The notes beneath the pieces were generated by a model. It was not told the DNA's origin and made no database searches. It was given only the letters and a program-made list of their open reading frames with translations. The translations under genes were made by a program, and so were the position numbers. DNA of 42,234 nucleotides from Bacilli bacterium (GTDB taxonomy: Bacteria; Bacillota_I; Bacilli_A; RF39; UBA660), in contig JAFVEF010000007.1 in NCBI GenBank assembly GCA_017478105.1, forward strand, positions 1-42,234. Reading direction: 5' to 3'. Positions 31,230 through 39,709 of this stretch are shown here, in pieces. Numbering within the stretch: the first letter of the stretch is position 1; each line of letters opens with the position of its first letter.

Positions 31230-33335
31230 TTAATTATTACTAGTATCAACTACATATGGATTTATCATACTTCCATCACCAGATGTATATTCTGTGCCCG
31301 TCTTCAAAGAAACTGACGGACGAAGGCCACGTAGATTATTAATGGCATAATTACTGTTCATGCTACCAGTCGAGAGCACGATACGCCCAAATGCAACGTA
31401 GTTGTCGAAGTTGTAAGGCGAGCCCAGCCAATAATATTGATCAGTCTTTCGTGCATTTGAATTATTTAAAATATTCGCTTCAGGCGATGACATCAATCCT
31501 ACTTTATAAGTTAATTTGGCACTGTTATTACTTACACTAAATTGATCAGTTGTATTTGTACAACTTAAATCACTTGTTACATTATATTCTTTAAATCTCA
31601 TATCAGTAGAAACACTACCACTATTTGGATTCCATCCATTTGTATCTGCATTCCTTTGACTTCTGTCATTACAATATATTGTATCTTCTAGTGCATCATC
31701 ATAACTTAACATATAATGCTTATACCAGGCGTCAACTCCTGTTTTTATTATTGAATTTACCTGATTTACATCATCACTATATAACATCTCACTAACGGCA
31801 TCTTCCACACTTTTACCATCAGTTAAAGCTATATAAAAAATATGTGAAGAATTTAAAGGTGCACTTGCATAATACACATAAGATAATGTACTGCATTCAC
31901 CAGTATCATTAAAACAAGTATAATGATGCGTACTTAGATTACTTTTATCACCATCAGTCATATTCCATGTTTGTATTCTATCACTTCCAAGCGTATACAC
32001 TCCAGTTCCAGTATCATATGTAAAGTCTTTTGCATATATATAATTATTTGATGTAGATAATGCATAATAGCTATAATTATTAGTATATGTTATATATTTC
32101 ATATTTGTACATGTTGTTGTATAATCGCCACATGTATAATAATTCTTATAAGTTGCATAATTATTAAACCAATCCGCTTTTGTTATAGTTACGGTATTAT
32201 CTAATGTATAGGTACCACTGCTTTCTGTATAACTAGTTCCTAATACAATATTGGTATTATAATAACTTAACAAATTACCACCACTCATACTAAACCCATA
32301 CATATAACTGTTTGCTCCACCTGCTATATAATATACAGTAGAACATGTTGTATCTGTCGCAGATTTACAAGTATATAATTCACTTGAAGAAGAATAAGTA
32401 TTAGTCCAAGTATTCTGACTTGTTCCTGTTAAAGTGTATTTATTGGTAGTAGTGTCATATGTAACATCACTTCCATAATAATAATTTGTTCCATTTGTCA
32501 TAGATGTTCTTGTTAACACAGTCACTGCAGTTGGTTGTTTTGAATGATATGGATATACAGCATTATACATATATCCAACATATGCTGGTGAATTATAACT
32601 TGCATTAAATTGTAGTGTTCCAAATTGTGAATAATTTGAACTAGAATTTAATGGTATTACTCCAGCATAAACTGAGCTAATGTAAGATTCTACAAATAAT
32701 ATGGCAGAACAAGAACTATCAACACTAGTTTCTTTACAAGTATATTTTCCAATTAGTCCTGGTCCTGTTGTATCATTCCATGTCGCTTGTTCTGTTATAC
32801 CGCTCAATTTAAATGTTTTGTTAACGCTATCGTAAGTATAATCAGTTCCATACCAGTAGTTAGAAGATAACGCTTCACTTTGACTTCCTGCGTATCCCAC
32901 ATGTGTTCCACGAGTATTAAGACACTGATTGTTTTCTACTTCACCATTATAAATCATCTTCACTCCACCTGTATCGGTAGTACGAATCATTTGCCAACAG
33001 TGATCGGCAAATATGACATTATTTTTATCAAGTACTTGAGTACCTTGTGAATCATTTGAAGCATACCAGTGATAGATGTCTTTTGAAGGTTCTTCTGTAA
33101 ATGAATCATGATGTTCTCCTGTATATTTTTTGGCTAGCCCTCCAGTTTCTGCTTCTTTTGCTAGAACATTGTAAAGAGTTGGTTCATAATACTTCTTTAC
33201 ATTTAAATTACCATTTATATTTAAATTAGTCGAAAGAGTTGAATATCCAATAGATAGAAACATAAAAAGTACTAATATTATGTTTAGTACTAATCTTTTA
33301 TTAAATAGTTGTCTTTTCTTAACTATCTTTCTCAT
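31230..33335 (-). CDS. Large surface protein D with internal repeats and lectin-like end
   Basis: 701 residues. N-terminal membrane segment (LVLNIILVLFMFLSIGYSTLSTNLNING) of the same kind as proteins A-C, but no shared beta-rich domain after it. A region with WQMIRTTDTGGVKMIYNGEVENNQC (about 112-138), then about four degenerate repeats of 65-75 residues, each with a (Y/F)(T/V)YD...Y.L.G....TW core, a YTC and a C-x-x-(L/V/M)-x-Y(about 155-480). The end has TYKVGLMSSPEA, YYWLGSPYNFDNY, GLRPSVSLK and SGDGS...NPYVV, a C-type-lectin-like pattern. The block between LGSP and GLRPSVSL is GC-raised with 23 of 29 codons ending in T or C. Cys-rich and Tyr/Ser/Thr-rich, likely outside the cell. Start behind GAGGTAGT. 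Confidence 0.65.
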   Translation of the reverse strand: MRKIVKKRQLFNKRLVLNIILVLFMFLSIGYSTLSTNLNINGNLNVKKYYEPTLYNVLAKEAETGGLAKKYTGEHHDSFTEEPSKDIYHWYASNDSQGTQVLDKNNVIFADHCWQMIRTTDTGGVKMIYNGEVENNQCLNTRGTHVGYAGSQSEALSSNYWYGTDYTYDSVNKTFKLSGITEQATWNDTTGPGLIGKYTCKETSVDSSCSAILFVESYISSVYAGVIPLNSSSNYSQFGTLQFNASYNSPAYVGYMYNAVYPYHSKQPTAVTVLTRTSMTNGTNYYYGSDVTYDTTTNKYTLTGTSQNTWTNTYSSSSELYTCKSATDTTCSTVYYIAGGANSYMYGFSMSGGNLLSYYNTNIVLGTSYTESSGTYTLDNTVTITKADWFNNYATYKNYYTCGDYTTTCTNMKYITYTNNYSYYALSTSNNYIYAKDFTYDTGTGVYTLGSDRIQTWNMTDGDKSNLSTHHYTCFNDTGECSTLSYVYYASAPLNSSHIFYIALTDGKSVEDAVSEMLYSDDVNQVNSIIKTGVDAWYKHYMLSYDDALEDTIYCNDRSQRNADTNGWNPNSGSVSTDMRFKEYNVTSDLSCTNTTDQFSVSNNSAKLTYKVGLMSSPEANILNNSNARKTDQYYWLGSPYNFDNYVAFGRIVLSTGSMNSNYAINNLRGLRPSVSLKTGTEYTSGDGSMINPYVVDTSNN
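31306..31432 (-). other. Candidate variable region of protein D
   Basis: Consecutive codons TAC AAC TTC GAC AAC TAC after the LGSP anchor are the pattern expected when AAC template codons are varied at adenines. GC (CGT, GGC, GTG, CTC, ACG) is higher than in the rest of the gene. It is followed by a conserved SVSLK anchor and about 20 more residues. Confidence 0.45.
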
Positions 33336-33350
33336 ACTACCTCTATTATA

Positions 33351-33379
33351 ATTATAGAAGTATTTTGTGTCTTTTTCAA
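33351..33379 (-). promoter_or_regulatory. Promoter of surface gene D
   Basis: TTGAAA (33374-33379), 17 nt, TATAAT (33351-33356), then TATAATAGAGG leading into the ribosome binding site, giving a very short leader as in genes A and B. Confidence 0.75.
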
Positions 33380-33880
33380 TTATTTTTCATATAAACCATG
33401 TATTTTTTTTATTATGTTTTTATCTAAAGAATCTAGTTTCCAATTATTATCTTCTTTAATTAGAGTAAATGTTATATTATACTTTGTTTTTGTATTTACT
33501 TGTTTTAAGGCATCTAGTTTTTCTTTTTGATAAGTCTTTTCATTCTTATTTTCTCTTTTTACCTTTTCTATTGTAGTATAGTAATCTAATACTTCTATTT
33601 CTGTATCTACTATGGCTTTATTCTTTATTATTTCTTCATTTTTTATTTTATAAGATAGATTTTGATATTGTTTTTCTAATAATACTTTATATTCTTCTTT
33701 TTCTTCTTTAGACATTGTTTTATCTTTTGATACTATATTATCTAAGTCATTTAAAACATCTTTATTTAGAGTTTGATAACTACTAAAGAATTCCTCTACT
33801 TTACTTGTTGGGGTATTGTTTGTGTTTTTACAACCTATTAAGAGTAATAAAGCTATTATTACTAAAGTTATTTTTTTCAT
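33380..33880 (-). CDS. Hypothetical lipoprotein
   Basis: 166 residues. Type II signal peptide with lipobox LLIGC (Cys17), so attached to the outer face of the membrane. The mature part is helical with many Lys/Glu (about 28-110), ending in a beta-like YNITFTLIKEDNNWKLDSLD, similar to small DUF4878/NTF2-like lipoproteins, but I cannot name the family. The ribosome site AGGAGG lies inside the hairpin that ends the upstream phosphatase transcript. Confidence 0.7.
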   Translation of the reverse strand: MKKITLVIIALLLLIGCKNTNNTPTSKVEEFFSSYQTLNKDVLNDLDNIVSKDKTMSKEEKEEYKVLLEKQYQNLSYKIKNEEIIKNKAIVDTEIEVLDYYTTIEKVKRENKNEKTYQKEKLDALKQVNTKTKYNITFTLIKEDNNWKLDSLDKNIIKKIHGLYEK

Positions 33881-33884
33881 AAAA

Positions 33885-33915
33885 AAACCTCCTATATATA
33901 GTTTAGGAAGTTTTT
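33885..33915 (-). terminator. Terminator after the PP2C gene, overlapping the lipoprotein ribosome site
   Basis: AAACTTCCT / AGGAGGTTT hairpin (one G-U) followed by TTTTT. The 3' arm contains AGGAGG used by the lipoprotein gene, so read-through mRNA would have a folded start region. Confidence 0.65.
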
Positions 33916-33921
33916 TTTAAA

Positions 33922-34722
33922 TTATACTTGTTTTATATACATTGCACAAGTTGCATTATCTCTACCATGATAAGGAATTATATAATTAGACGTATATTTT
34001 CTTTTTAGATGAAATGGTATTTTTAATTTTTGATTTACATTTACTGCTTCATTTATTATTTCATCTAGTATTTTTTCTTTCTTTTTACGACGAATAATTT
34101 TTTTTATTTTTTTATCTGTTAGTACATCACTTACTCCATCAGTTACTAAGAATATAATATCATAGTCATTATCTATTATTGTTGGTGTTACAATACATAG
34201 TTCTTTACAAATACCAATACAGGCACTGATTATATTATTATTCTTAAAGTATCTTAAATCATCTTTTTTAACAAAGCCTTCTTCGTAAAATGCCCATACG
34301 TCTGAGTCATCTTCCGTTATTTGAAGGAGCTTTCTTTTTTTATAGATATAGGCTCTTGAATCACCAACATTTAAAATAAGTGTTTCTTTTTTATTTATAA
34401 GAGCTAGTGTTAGAGTTGTTCCTAGATGATCTTCTCCATATTTTTTTATTAGATTGGAATTTAATTTTTTTATATATTTTGTGAGTAAGTCTTGCGTTTT
34501 TTCTGTATCATTTAGTATTTTAGGAGATTTTTCATGAAACCATTTTTCTAATTCTGTTGCGATATATTTGGAAGCAACTTCTCCTTTGTTTCTTCCACCC
34601 ATTCCATCAGCAACTATTAGAAGTTTAATATTTTTATTCTTTGAATGTTTTGTTACTACGGCATAATCTTCATTATGTTTTCTAACTAATCCGATATCTG
34701 TTTTTGTTTGTAGTATTTCCAT
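33922..34722 (-). CDS. PP2C-type Ser/Thr protein phosphatase (PrpC/Stp-like)
   Basis: 266 residues, the size of PrpC. TDIGLVRKHNEDYAVV (N-terminal metal ligand region), VADGMGGRNKGEVASKY (about 38-54), GTTLTLALI, NVGDSRAYIYKK (about 125), FLVTDGVSDVL (about 195) and GRDNATC at the end carry the metal-binding Asp residues. It usually reverses a PASTA-domain kinase such as PrkC. No kinase gene is adjacent here. Start behind AGGAG. Confidence 0.93.
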   Translation of the reverse strand: MEILQTKTDIGLVRKHNEDYAVVTKHSKNKNIKLLIVADGMGGRNKGEVASKYIATELEKWFHEKSPKILNDTEKTQDLLTKYIKKLNSNLIKKYGEDHLGTTLTLALINKKETLILNVGDSRAYIYKKRKLLQITEDDSDVWAFYEEGFVKKDDLRYFKNNNIISACIGICKELCIVTPTIIDNDYDIIFLVTDGVSDVLTDKKIKKIIRRKKKEKILDEIINEAVNVNQKLKIPFHLKRKYTSNYIIPYHGRDNATCAMYIKQV

Positions 34723-34763
34723 AATAAAACTCCTTTATGTGTTATTATAACATAAATCAAAAA

Positions 34764-34786
34764 AAAGAAAAGATTTCTCTTTTCTT
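34764..34786 (-). terminator. Terminator after asnS
   Basis: AAGAAAAGA / TCTTTTCTT hairpin with a T-run on the minus strand. Confidence 0.75.
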
Positions 34787-36161
34787 AGTAATCACAATTT
34801 CCTGGAGTTCTTGGATACGGAATAACATCTCTGATATTATCTGCTCCTGTTAGATAAATAATTAATCTTTCAAAGCCCATTCCAAATCCTGAGTGATAGC
34901 AACCACCATATTTACGAAGGTTAATATACCAGTCAACAGCATCTGTATCTACACCTAATTCTTTAGCTCTTGCGACTAATAAGTCATAGTCATCCTCTCT
35001 TTGACTTCCTCCCATTAATTCTCCAGCACCTGGAACTTCTAAATCAACTGCTGCAACTGTTTTATTATCATCATTTACTTTCATATACCATGCTTTAATA
35101 TCTTTTGGCCAATCAGTTATAAATACTGGTCCATTAAAATATTCTGTTATATATTTTTCGTGTTCTTTAGCAATGTCATCATCATAATTTGGAGTAAACT
35201 CCCATTTTATGTCAGCTTTCTTTAAGATATCAATTACTTCTTTATGAGTAATTCTTGTGAATTTTGATGATACTAATTTTTCTAATTTTTCTCTTAATCC
35301 TTTTTCAACAAAACTATCACAGAAGTCTATTTCATCACTACATTTATCTAATACATATTTTACGATGTATTTTAACATATCTTCTTCAATATCCATTAAA
35401 CCATTTAAATCACAGAAAGCTATTTCTGGTTCAATCATCCAGAACTCATTAGCATGAGTCTTGGTATTAGAATTTTCAGTACGAAATGTTGGACCAAAAG
35501 TATATATTTTATTAAAAGCTAAAGCAAAAGTTTCTCCATGTAATTGGCCAGAACCTGTGATATAAGTTAGGTCTCCAAATAAATCTTTTGTAGTATCAAC
35601 TTTTCCATTTTCATCTTTTGGCAAGTTATTTAAATCTAGTGTTGTTACTTTAAACATTTGATCACTACCTTCACAATCAGCTGTTGTTAGTAAAGGAGTA
35701 TGGACATATAAATAACCATTAGATTGGAAATATTCATGTATAGCGAAAGCAGCAACACTTCTTATTCTAAATATTGCTTGAAATAAGTTTGTTCTTGGTC
35801 TTAGATAAGCTTGTTCTCTTAAAAATTCTTTAGTATGTCTTTTTGGTTGCATTGGATAATCTTCTGGACAATCTCCTAGTAATATTATTTTATTAGCATT
35901 TACTTCAAAATCTTGTTTTCCTTGAGATTTCACTACTTTTCCTACTACTTCAATAGCACAACCATTATGCATTTTTTGAATTTCTTCAAAATCTTTTAAT
36001 TTATTCTCATAAACAATTTGAACATGTTTAAAACAAGTTCCATCTGAAAACTCTATAAAACCAAATTCTTTTTGTTTACGATGATTTCTGATCCAACCTT
36101 TTAAAGTTATTTCTTTATCTAATAACTTTTTATAATCTTTATATAAATCTTTTACTGTCAT
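34785..36161 (-). CDS. asnS: Asparaginyl-tRNA synthetase
   Basis: 458 residues. N-terminal OB fold (ITLKGWIRNHRKQKEFGFIEFSDGT), then a class II core: motif 1 region with FRIRSVAAFAIHEYF, motif 2 with FGPTFRTENSNTKTHANEFWMIEPE and motif 3 with GFGMGFERLIIYLTG. ELMGGSQREDDYD is typical of AsnRS. It charges tRNA-Asn. No T-box is seen. It starts 16 nt after nagZ, so it shares the rluD-like/nagZ operon. Confidence 0.97.
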   Translation of the reverse strand: MTVKDLYKDYKKLLDKEITLKGWIRNHRKQKEFGFIEFSDGTCFKHVQIVYENKLKDFEEIQKMHNGCAIEVVGKVVKSQGKQDFEVNANKIILLGDCPEDYPMQPKRHTKEFLREQAYLRPRTNLFQAIFRIRSVAAFAIHEYFQSNGYLYVHTPLLTTADCEGSDQMFKVTTLDLNNLPKDENGKVDTTKDLFGDLTYITGSGQLHGETFALAFNKIYTFGPTFRTENSNTKTHANEFWMIEPEIAFCDLNGLMDIEEDMLKYIVKYVLDKCSDEIDFCDSFVEKGLREKLEKLVSSKFTRITHKEVIDILKKADIKWEFTPNYDDDIAKEHEKYITEYFNGPVFITDWPKDIKAWYMKVNDDNKTVAAVDLEVPGAGELMGGSQREDDYDLLVARAKELGVDTDAVDWYINLRKYGGCYHSGFGMGFERLIIYLTGADNIRDVIPYPRTPGNCDY

Positions 36162-36177
36162 CTTATTCCTTCTTTCT

Positions 36178-37332
36178 TTATTTAAATAGTTTTGAATAAT
36201 ACTTCCAAGCTATTATTCTAGTTACAGCTGTATCTAATGTTTCTTTAGTTATTTCATTATTATTAACAGCATTTAAAACTTCTTGATACATTTTTTCAAA
36301 ATCACTAGTTATTATCATATCATTTCCTGCATTAATTGCAAGGGTTGCAGCAACATTTTCATCTACATAGGAAGATACTGCCGACATTGCTAAATCATCA
36401 GTCATGATAATTCCTGTAAATTTTAAGGTATCTCTTAATTCTTTTATAACATTTTGACTAAGAGATGCTGGTTTAGATGAATCTAAACAATTTATAATAT
36501 TATGTGATACAAGAATTGATGGAACATTGGCATCTATTCCAGCTTTAAATGGTTTAAAGTCATTTTCAAGAAAGCTTTCATAACTTCTTTCATCTATTGC
36601 AATACCAGTATGTGTATCCTTATTATTACCATAACCAGGAAAATGTTTAAGACAAGAGTTTATTTCATTATTATTAGCAAACTCCACCATATTTTTAATA
36701 AACTCACTTGTTTCATTTGCATCTTTTCCAAATGATCTAGTATAGATAAAATCATCTTCATTTGTGGATATATCGGCAACTGGGGCTAGATTTAGATTTA
36801 GGCCTAATTCTTTCAATAAACTTAGTTTCTCATTTTCCATTTTTTCTAGTAATTCATACCCACCCTCATCATAATAAGCTCTAGGGGACTTAAATCTTTC
36901 TTCTCTAAAGTTTTTAAATCTACTTACTCTTGTAACAAATCCTCCTTCTTCATCAACTCCAAGTATTAGAGGATATTTATTATTATTTTGTAGATTTGTT
37001 AATTCTTCTTTAATAGATTCTTTGGTATGATTTTCAAAATCTTTAGCAAAGAGAATATATCCGCCAGGATAATAATCTTTATATTTATTTGTTTGAGTTT
37101 TATCATATCTTACTAAGAATAGTTGTCCTACTTTTTCTTCAACTGACATGTCTTTTACTTTTTTAGCTGATTCTTTAGAATAGAACTTGAAAAGGGAATT
37201 TTTTATAATTTTATTTTCTATTATTTCTTCTTTTTTAGAATCTTTCTTTTCAACTTTAGTATTATTAAAATAATTCATTCCAATTAGGATAGATATTACT
37301 AATAGTAATAATAGTATTAATACTTTTTTCAT
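36178..37332 (-). CDS. GH3 beta-N-acetylhexosaminidase (NagZ-like), secreted or anchored
   Basis: 384 residues. N-terminal membrane/signal segment (VLILLLLLVISILIGMNYF). GH3 catalytic domain with GQLFLVRYDKT, LILGVDEEGGFVTRV, KHFPGYGNNKDTHTGIA (NagZ-specific K-H-F-P-G-x-G...D-x-H) and the nucleophile in FTGIIMTDDLAMSAV. It cleaves terminal GlcNAc from peptidoglycan fragments. With a membrane anchor it works outside, as in Bacillus, where it serves wall turnover. It lies 1 nt after the pseudouridine synthase gene. Confidence 0.9.
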   Translation of the reverse strand: MKKVLILLLLLVISILIGMNYFNNTKVEKKDSKKEEIIENKIIKNSLFKFYSKESAKKVKDMSVEEKVGQLFLVRYDKTQTNKYKDYYPGGYILFAKDFENHTKESIKEELTNLQNNNKYPLILGVDEEGGFVTRVSRFKNFREERFKSPRAYYDEGGYELLEKMENEKLSLLKELGLNLNLAPVADISTNEDDFIYTRSFGKDANETSEFIKNMVEFANNNEINSCLKHFPGYGNNKDTHTGIAIDERSYESFLENDFKPFKAGIDANVPSILVSHNIINCLDSSKPASLSQNVIKELRDTLKFTGIIMTDDLAMSAVSSYVDENVAATLAINAGNDMIITSDFEKMYQEVLNAVNNNEITKETLDTAVTRIIAWKYYSKLFK

Positions 37333-37333
37333 A

Positions 37334-38185
37334 TTATTCTCCTTTATTCATTAGTACTTTAAATTCTTTAGGAATACTTGTTTCAAATAATACTTCTTTT
37401 TTTAAATATGGAATGTATATTTTTAATCTATTCGCATGTAAGTATAATCTTGTTTCATTGTCTTTAAGACCATATTTTTTATCTCCAACTAGAGGATGAT
37501 TTATACTTGATAAAGCAACTCTTATTTGGTTTTTTCTTCCTGTTTCTATTTCTATTTTAACAGTTGAGTATAATTTATTTTCTTTTATTACTTTATAATT
37601 TGTAATTGCTTCTTTACCATCATTCTTTTTAGATACATATACTAAGTTTGTTTTAGTTTCTTTTAAATAATTTATAATTTTATCTTCTTTTTTTTCAAGT
37701 ACTCCATGTACTATTCCAGTATATTCTCTTAGTTTTACAAATTCATTCCAGTTTTCTTGAAGAATGTTTTTTGTTTTAATATCTTTTGAGAATATTACTA
37801 TACCACTAGTATCTTTATCTAATCTATGAACTATAAATACTTTGTTATTTTTATCTTTACCAACTAAATATTCTCTTATTATATGATAAAGTGTTTTTTC
37901 TTTTTCTTTTTCAGTAGCAATTGTTAGTAAATTAGTAGGTTTATTAACAACAATAAGGTGTTCATCTTCAAATAGTATTTGTACTGGACATTCTTTTTTA
38001 TTCTTATTATTAGTATCTATAACTATTTCCATTCCTTTTACTATTTTATAATTATACTTCGTTACTTTATTATTATTTATAAATACTCCATGAGTAAGAT
38101 ATTGTTTTATTCTTTTTCTTGGCATATCTAAATTATTATATAAATAGTCTAATAATTCTCCATCTTTTTTAACTATTATCTTCAT
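37334..38185 (-). CDS. RluA/RluD family pseudouridine synthase
   Basis: 283 residues. S4 RNA-binding domain (about 12-60, LDMPRKRIKQYLTHGVFINN), then the synthase domain with FEDEHLIVVNKPTNLLT, HRLDKDTSGIVIFSKD (catalytic Asp, about 123) and GRKNQIRVALSSINHPLVGDKKYG. It converts uridine to pseudouridine in rRNA or tRNA; the exact site cannot be told. First gene of the operon with nagZ and asnS. Start behind GAGGTG. Confidence 0.92.
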   Translation of the reverse strand: MKIIVKKDGELLDYLYNNLDMPRKRIKQYLTHGVFINNNKVTKYNYKIVKGMEIVIDTNNKNKKECPVQILFEDEHLIVVNKPTNLLTIATEKEKEKTLYHIIREYLVGKDKNNKVFIVHRLDKDTSGIVIFSKDIKTKNILQENWNEFVKLREYTGIVHGVLEKKEDKIINYLKETKTNLVYVSKKNDGKEAITNYKVIKENKLYSTVKIEIETGRKNQIRVALSSINHPLVGDKKYGLKDNETRLYLHANRLKIYIPYLKKEVLFETSIPKEFKVLMNKGE

Positions 38186-38240
38186 GGAATCACCTCATAT
38201 ATAAAAATTATATAACATATTTTTCTTTTAAACAAAGAAA

Positions 38241-38258
38241 ACTTAAGATTCTTAAGCT
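38241..38258 (-). terminator. Terminator after the sortase gene
   Basis: CTTAAG / CTTAAG hairpin with flanking pairs and a T-rich tail, overlapping the last codons of the sortase. Confidence 0.6.
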
Positions 38259-38995
38259 TTCATTTCTTTTCCTATTACGAGTAAATAGGTATCTATTGGA
38301 TTAAAGTTACATACTTGAAGTACTATTATTTTATCTGTTTCCTTTATTTCTAAATTATCTATTTTATATAAAGTATCAGTTAATAATTTATTTGTATGTT
38401 CTTTAAAGTCATTATTATCTCTAAAACTAATTCTCATATGTTCATTATTGGCATCATTTATAATCTTAATTCCTATTATTTCATAATGTATCTTTTTTTG
38501 ATCTGTTGATAAATAGATGTCTCTTATATTATTAAAATTCTCTTGAGATAAGAAACTTTCTAATTTTTTAAATGGTAATACATCAAAATATTTTTGATTT
38601 TCAGTATTATGTCCATAGATATTTATTTGTTTTGCATTATTTATATCTTCTATTCGATAATCTATAAATGGTACTCCTAAATTATCTTGTTCTTTATATA
38701 AACTATTGGTTAAATAATAGGTATTATCAGTTGATTTAGTAACTAATGAATTAATACTTAATTGGGGAATTTCTAGGATAGCTTTTATATCAGTATTATT
38801 ATATGTTTCAATGAAACTAGGTAATGGATTATTATATGGTATTTCTTCTACTGTTTCTTCTTGTTCTTCTTTATTAATTATTTTTGGTTTTATTTTATTG
38901 ACTGGTTGTGGATTAAATTCAAGATAAAATCCAGTGATAATTAAAGCTATTGATATAAATGCCGTTATAACACTGATTATTCTCCATTTTTTCAT
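38252..38995 (-). CDS. Sortase (class B-like) with the catalytic Arg replaced
   Basis: 247 residues. One membrane segment (about 6-26), a Pro/Glu-rich linker (30-60), then a sortase domain. The catalytic His is in NIYGHNTEN (H129). The catalytic Cys is in IIVLQVCNFNPIDTYLLVIGKE (C229), where TLxTC has become VLQVC. Eight residues after Cys, where class B sortases have Arg followed by strand and GK, there is Tyr (Y237). The enzyme may be impaired or use another residue. No LPxTG-type sorting signal is present in any protein here. Last gene of the pgi operon, 9 nt after the HAD-like gene. Confidence 0.75.
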   Translation of the reverse strand: MKKWRIISVITAFISIALIITGFYLEFNPQPVNKIKPKIINKEEQEETVEEIPYNNPLPSFIETYNNTDIKAILEIPQLSINSLVTKSTDNTYYLTNSLYKEQDNLGVPFIDYRIEDINNAKQINIYGHNTENQKYFDVLPFKKLESFLSQENFNNIRDIYLSTDQKKIHYEIIGIKIINDANNEHMRISFRDNNDFKEHTNKLLTDTLYKIDNLEIKETDKIIVLQVCNFNPIDTYLLVIGKEMKA

Positions 38996-39004
38996 ATAAT
39001 TCCC

Positions 39005-39709
39005 CTACTTTATTTTCTTTAAAACTCTTTCAACACCTTTTTCATTATTAGAAAAAGTTACTCTTTTGGTTTCTTTTTTTAATAGATTAGAGGCATTTTT
39101 AACTATAAATGCTTTTTCAATATTTTTTACAATAGGTAAATCACTATCATTACCACATATAGAAAGAATTTTTTTTAAATCAAAATTGTTCTTTAGACTT
39201 ATTTTATCCAATCCTGTAAACATACTTGCATTATTGGAAGTCATTTCTAAAAACTCTTCATTATTTATCCTTAAAGTAGACATATTTACTTTTAGTTTAT
39301 TAGCCCTTTTTAGTAAGTCATCTAAGTCATTGTTTATTTTTATTTCTACTTTATAAATTTCGTTATTATCAAAATCTTTTAAGACACTATCCTCTGTATA
39401 ATATAATATTTCTTTATCATTATATAATTCTTTTATTTTTTTTAAATTTACAGTAGATAATTTCTTTTTAAATAAGCATTTCTCATTATTAACATCATAT
39501 ATATAGCTTCCATTTAATGATATTATGTAATCAATAAAGTTATATGATTTATTATAATCCAATACTTCTTGATAATGCCTATTTGTATTTATTGTGAAAA
39601 GTATATTTTTCTTTCTAATACGATCTATTTCAAGCATGGTAGTTTTTGGTATAGCCTCTTCATTATCTATTAGAGTATTATAAAAACTACTCGAAACCAT
39701 TTTTAACAT
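39005..39709 (-). CDS. Cof-type HAD-like protein lacking the catalytic aspartates
   Basis: 234 residues. The Cof/HAD-IIB layout is visible: an N-terminal strand, IRKKNILFTINTNRHYQEVLDY (motif II region with Thr/Asn), IISLNGSYIYD (cap), and ICGNDSDLPIVKNIEKAFIVKNAS (motif IV, normally GDxxND). The first motif, normally DxDGTL, reads SFYNTL (residues 7-12): the nucleophile Asp is Ser and the acid Asp is Tyr. It is probably not a phosphatase and may be regulatory or decaying. The ORF is intact. The start overlaps the PAP2 gene by 23 nt. Confidence 0.7.
   Translation of the reverse strand: MLKMVSSSFYNTLIDNEEAIPKTTMLEIDRIRKKNILFTINTNRHYQEVLDYNKSYNFIDYIISLNGSYIYDVNNEKCLFKKKLSTVNLKKIKELYNDKEILYYTEDSVLKDFDNNEIYKVEIKINNDLDDLLKRANKLKVNMSTLRINNEEFLEMTSNNASMFTGLDKISLKNNFDLKKILSICGNDSDLPIVKNIEKAFIVKNASNLLKKETKRVTFSNNEKGVERVLKKIK

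Noticed and set aside
34785-36161. T-box control of asnS
   Set aside because: No TGGNACC antiterminator motif or Stem I was found upstream of asnS, nagZ or the pseudouridine synthase gene.
38252-38995. Surface proteins A-D as substrates of the local sortase
   Set aside because: None has an LPxTG- or NPxTN-like signal with a C-terminal hydrophobic tail; they carry an N-terminal membrane anchor.
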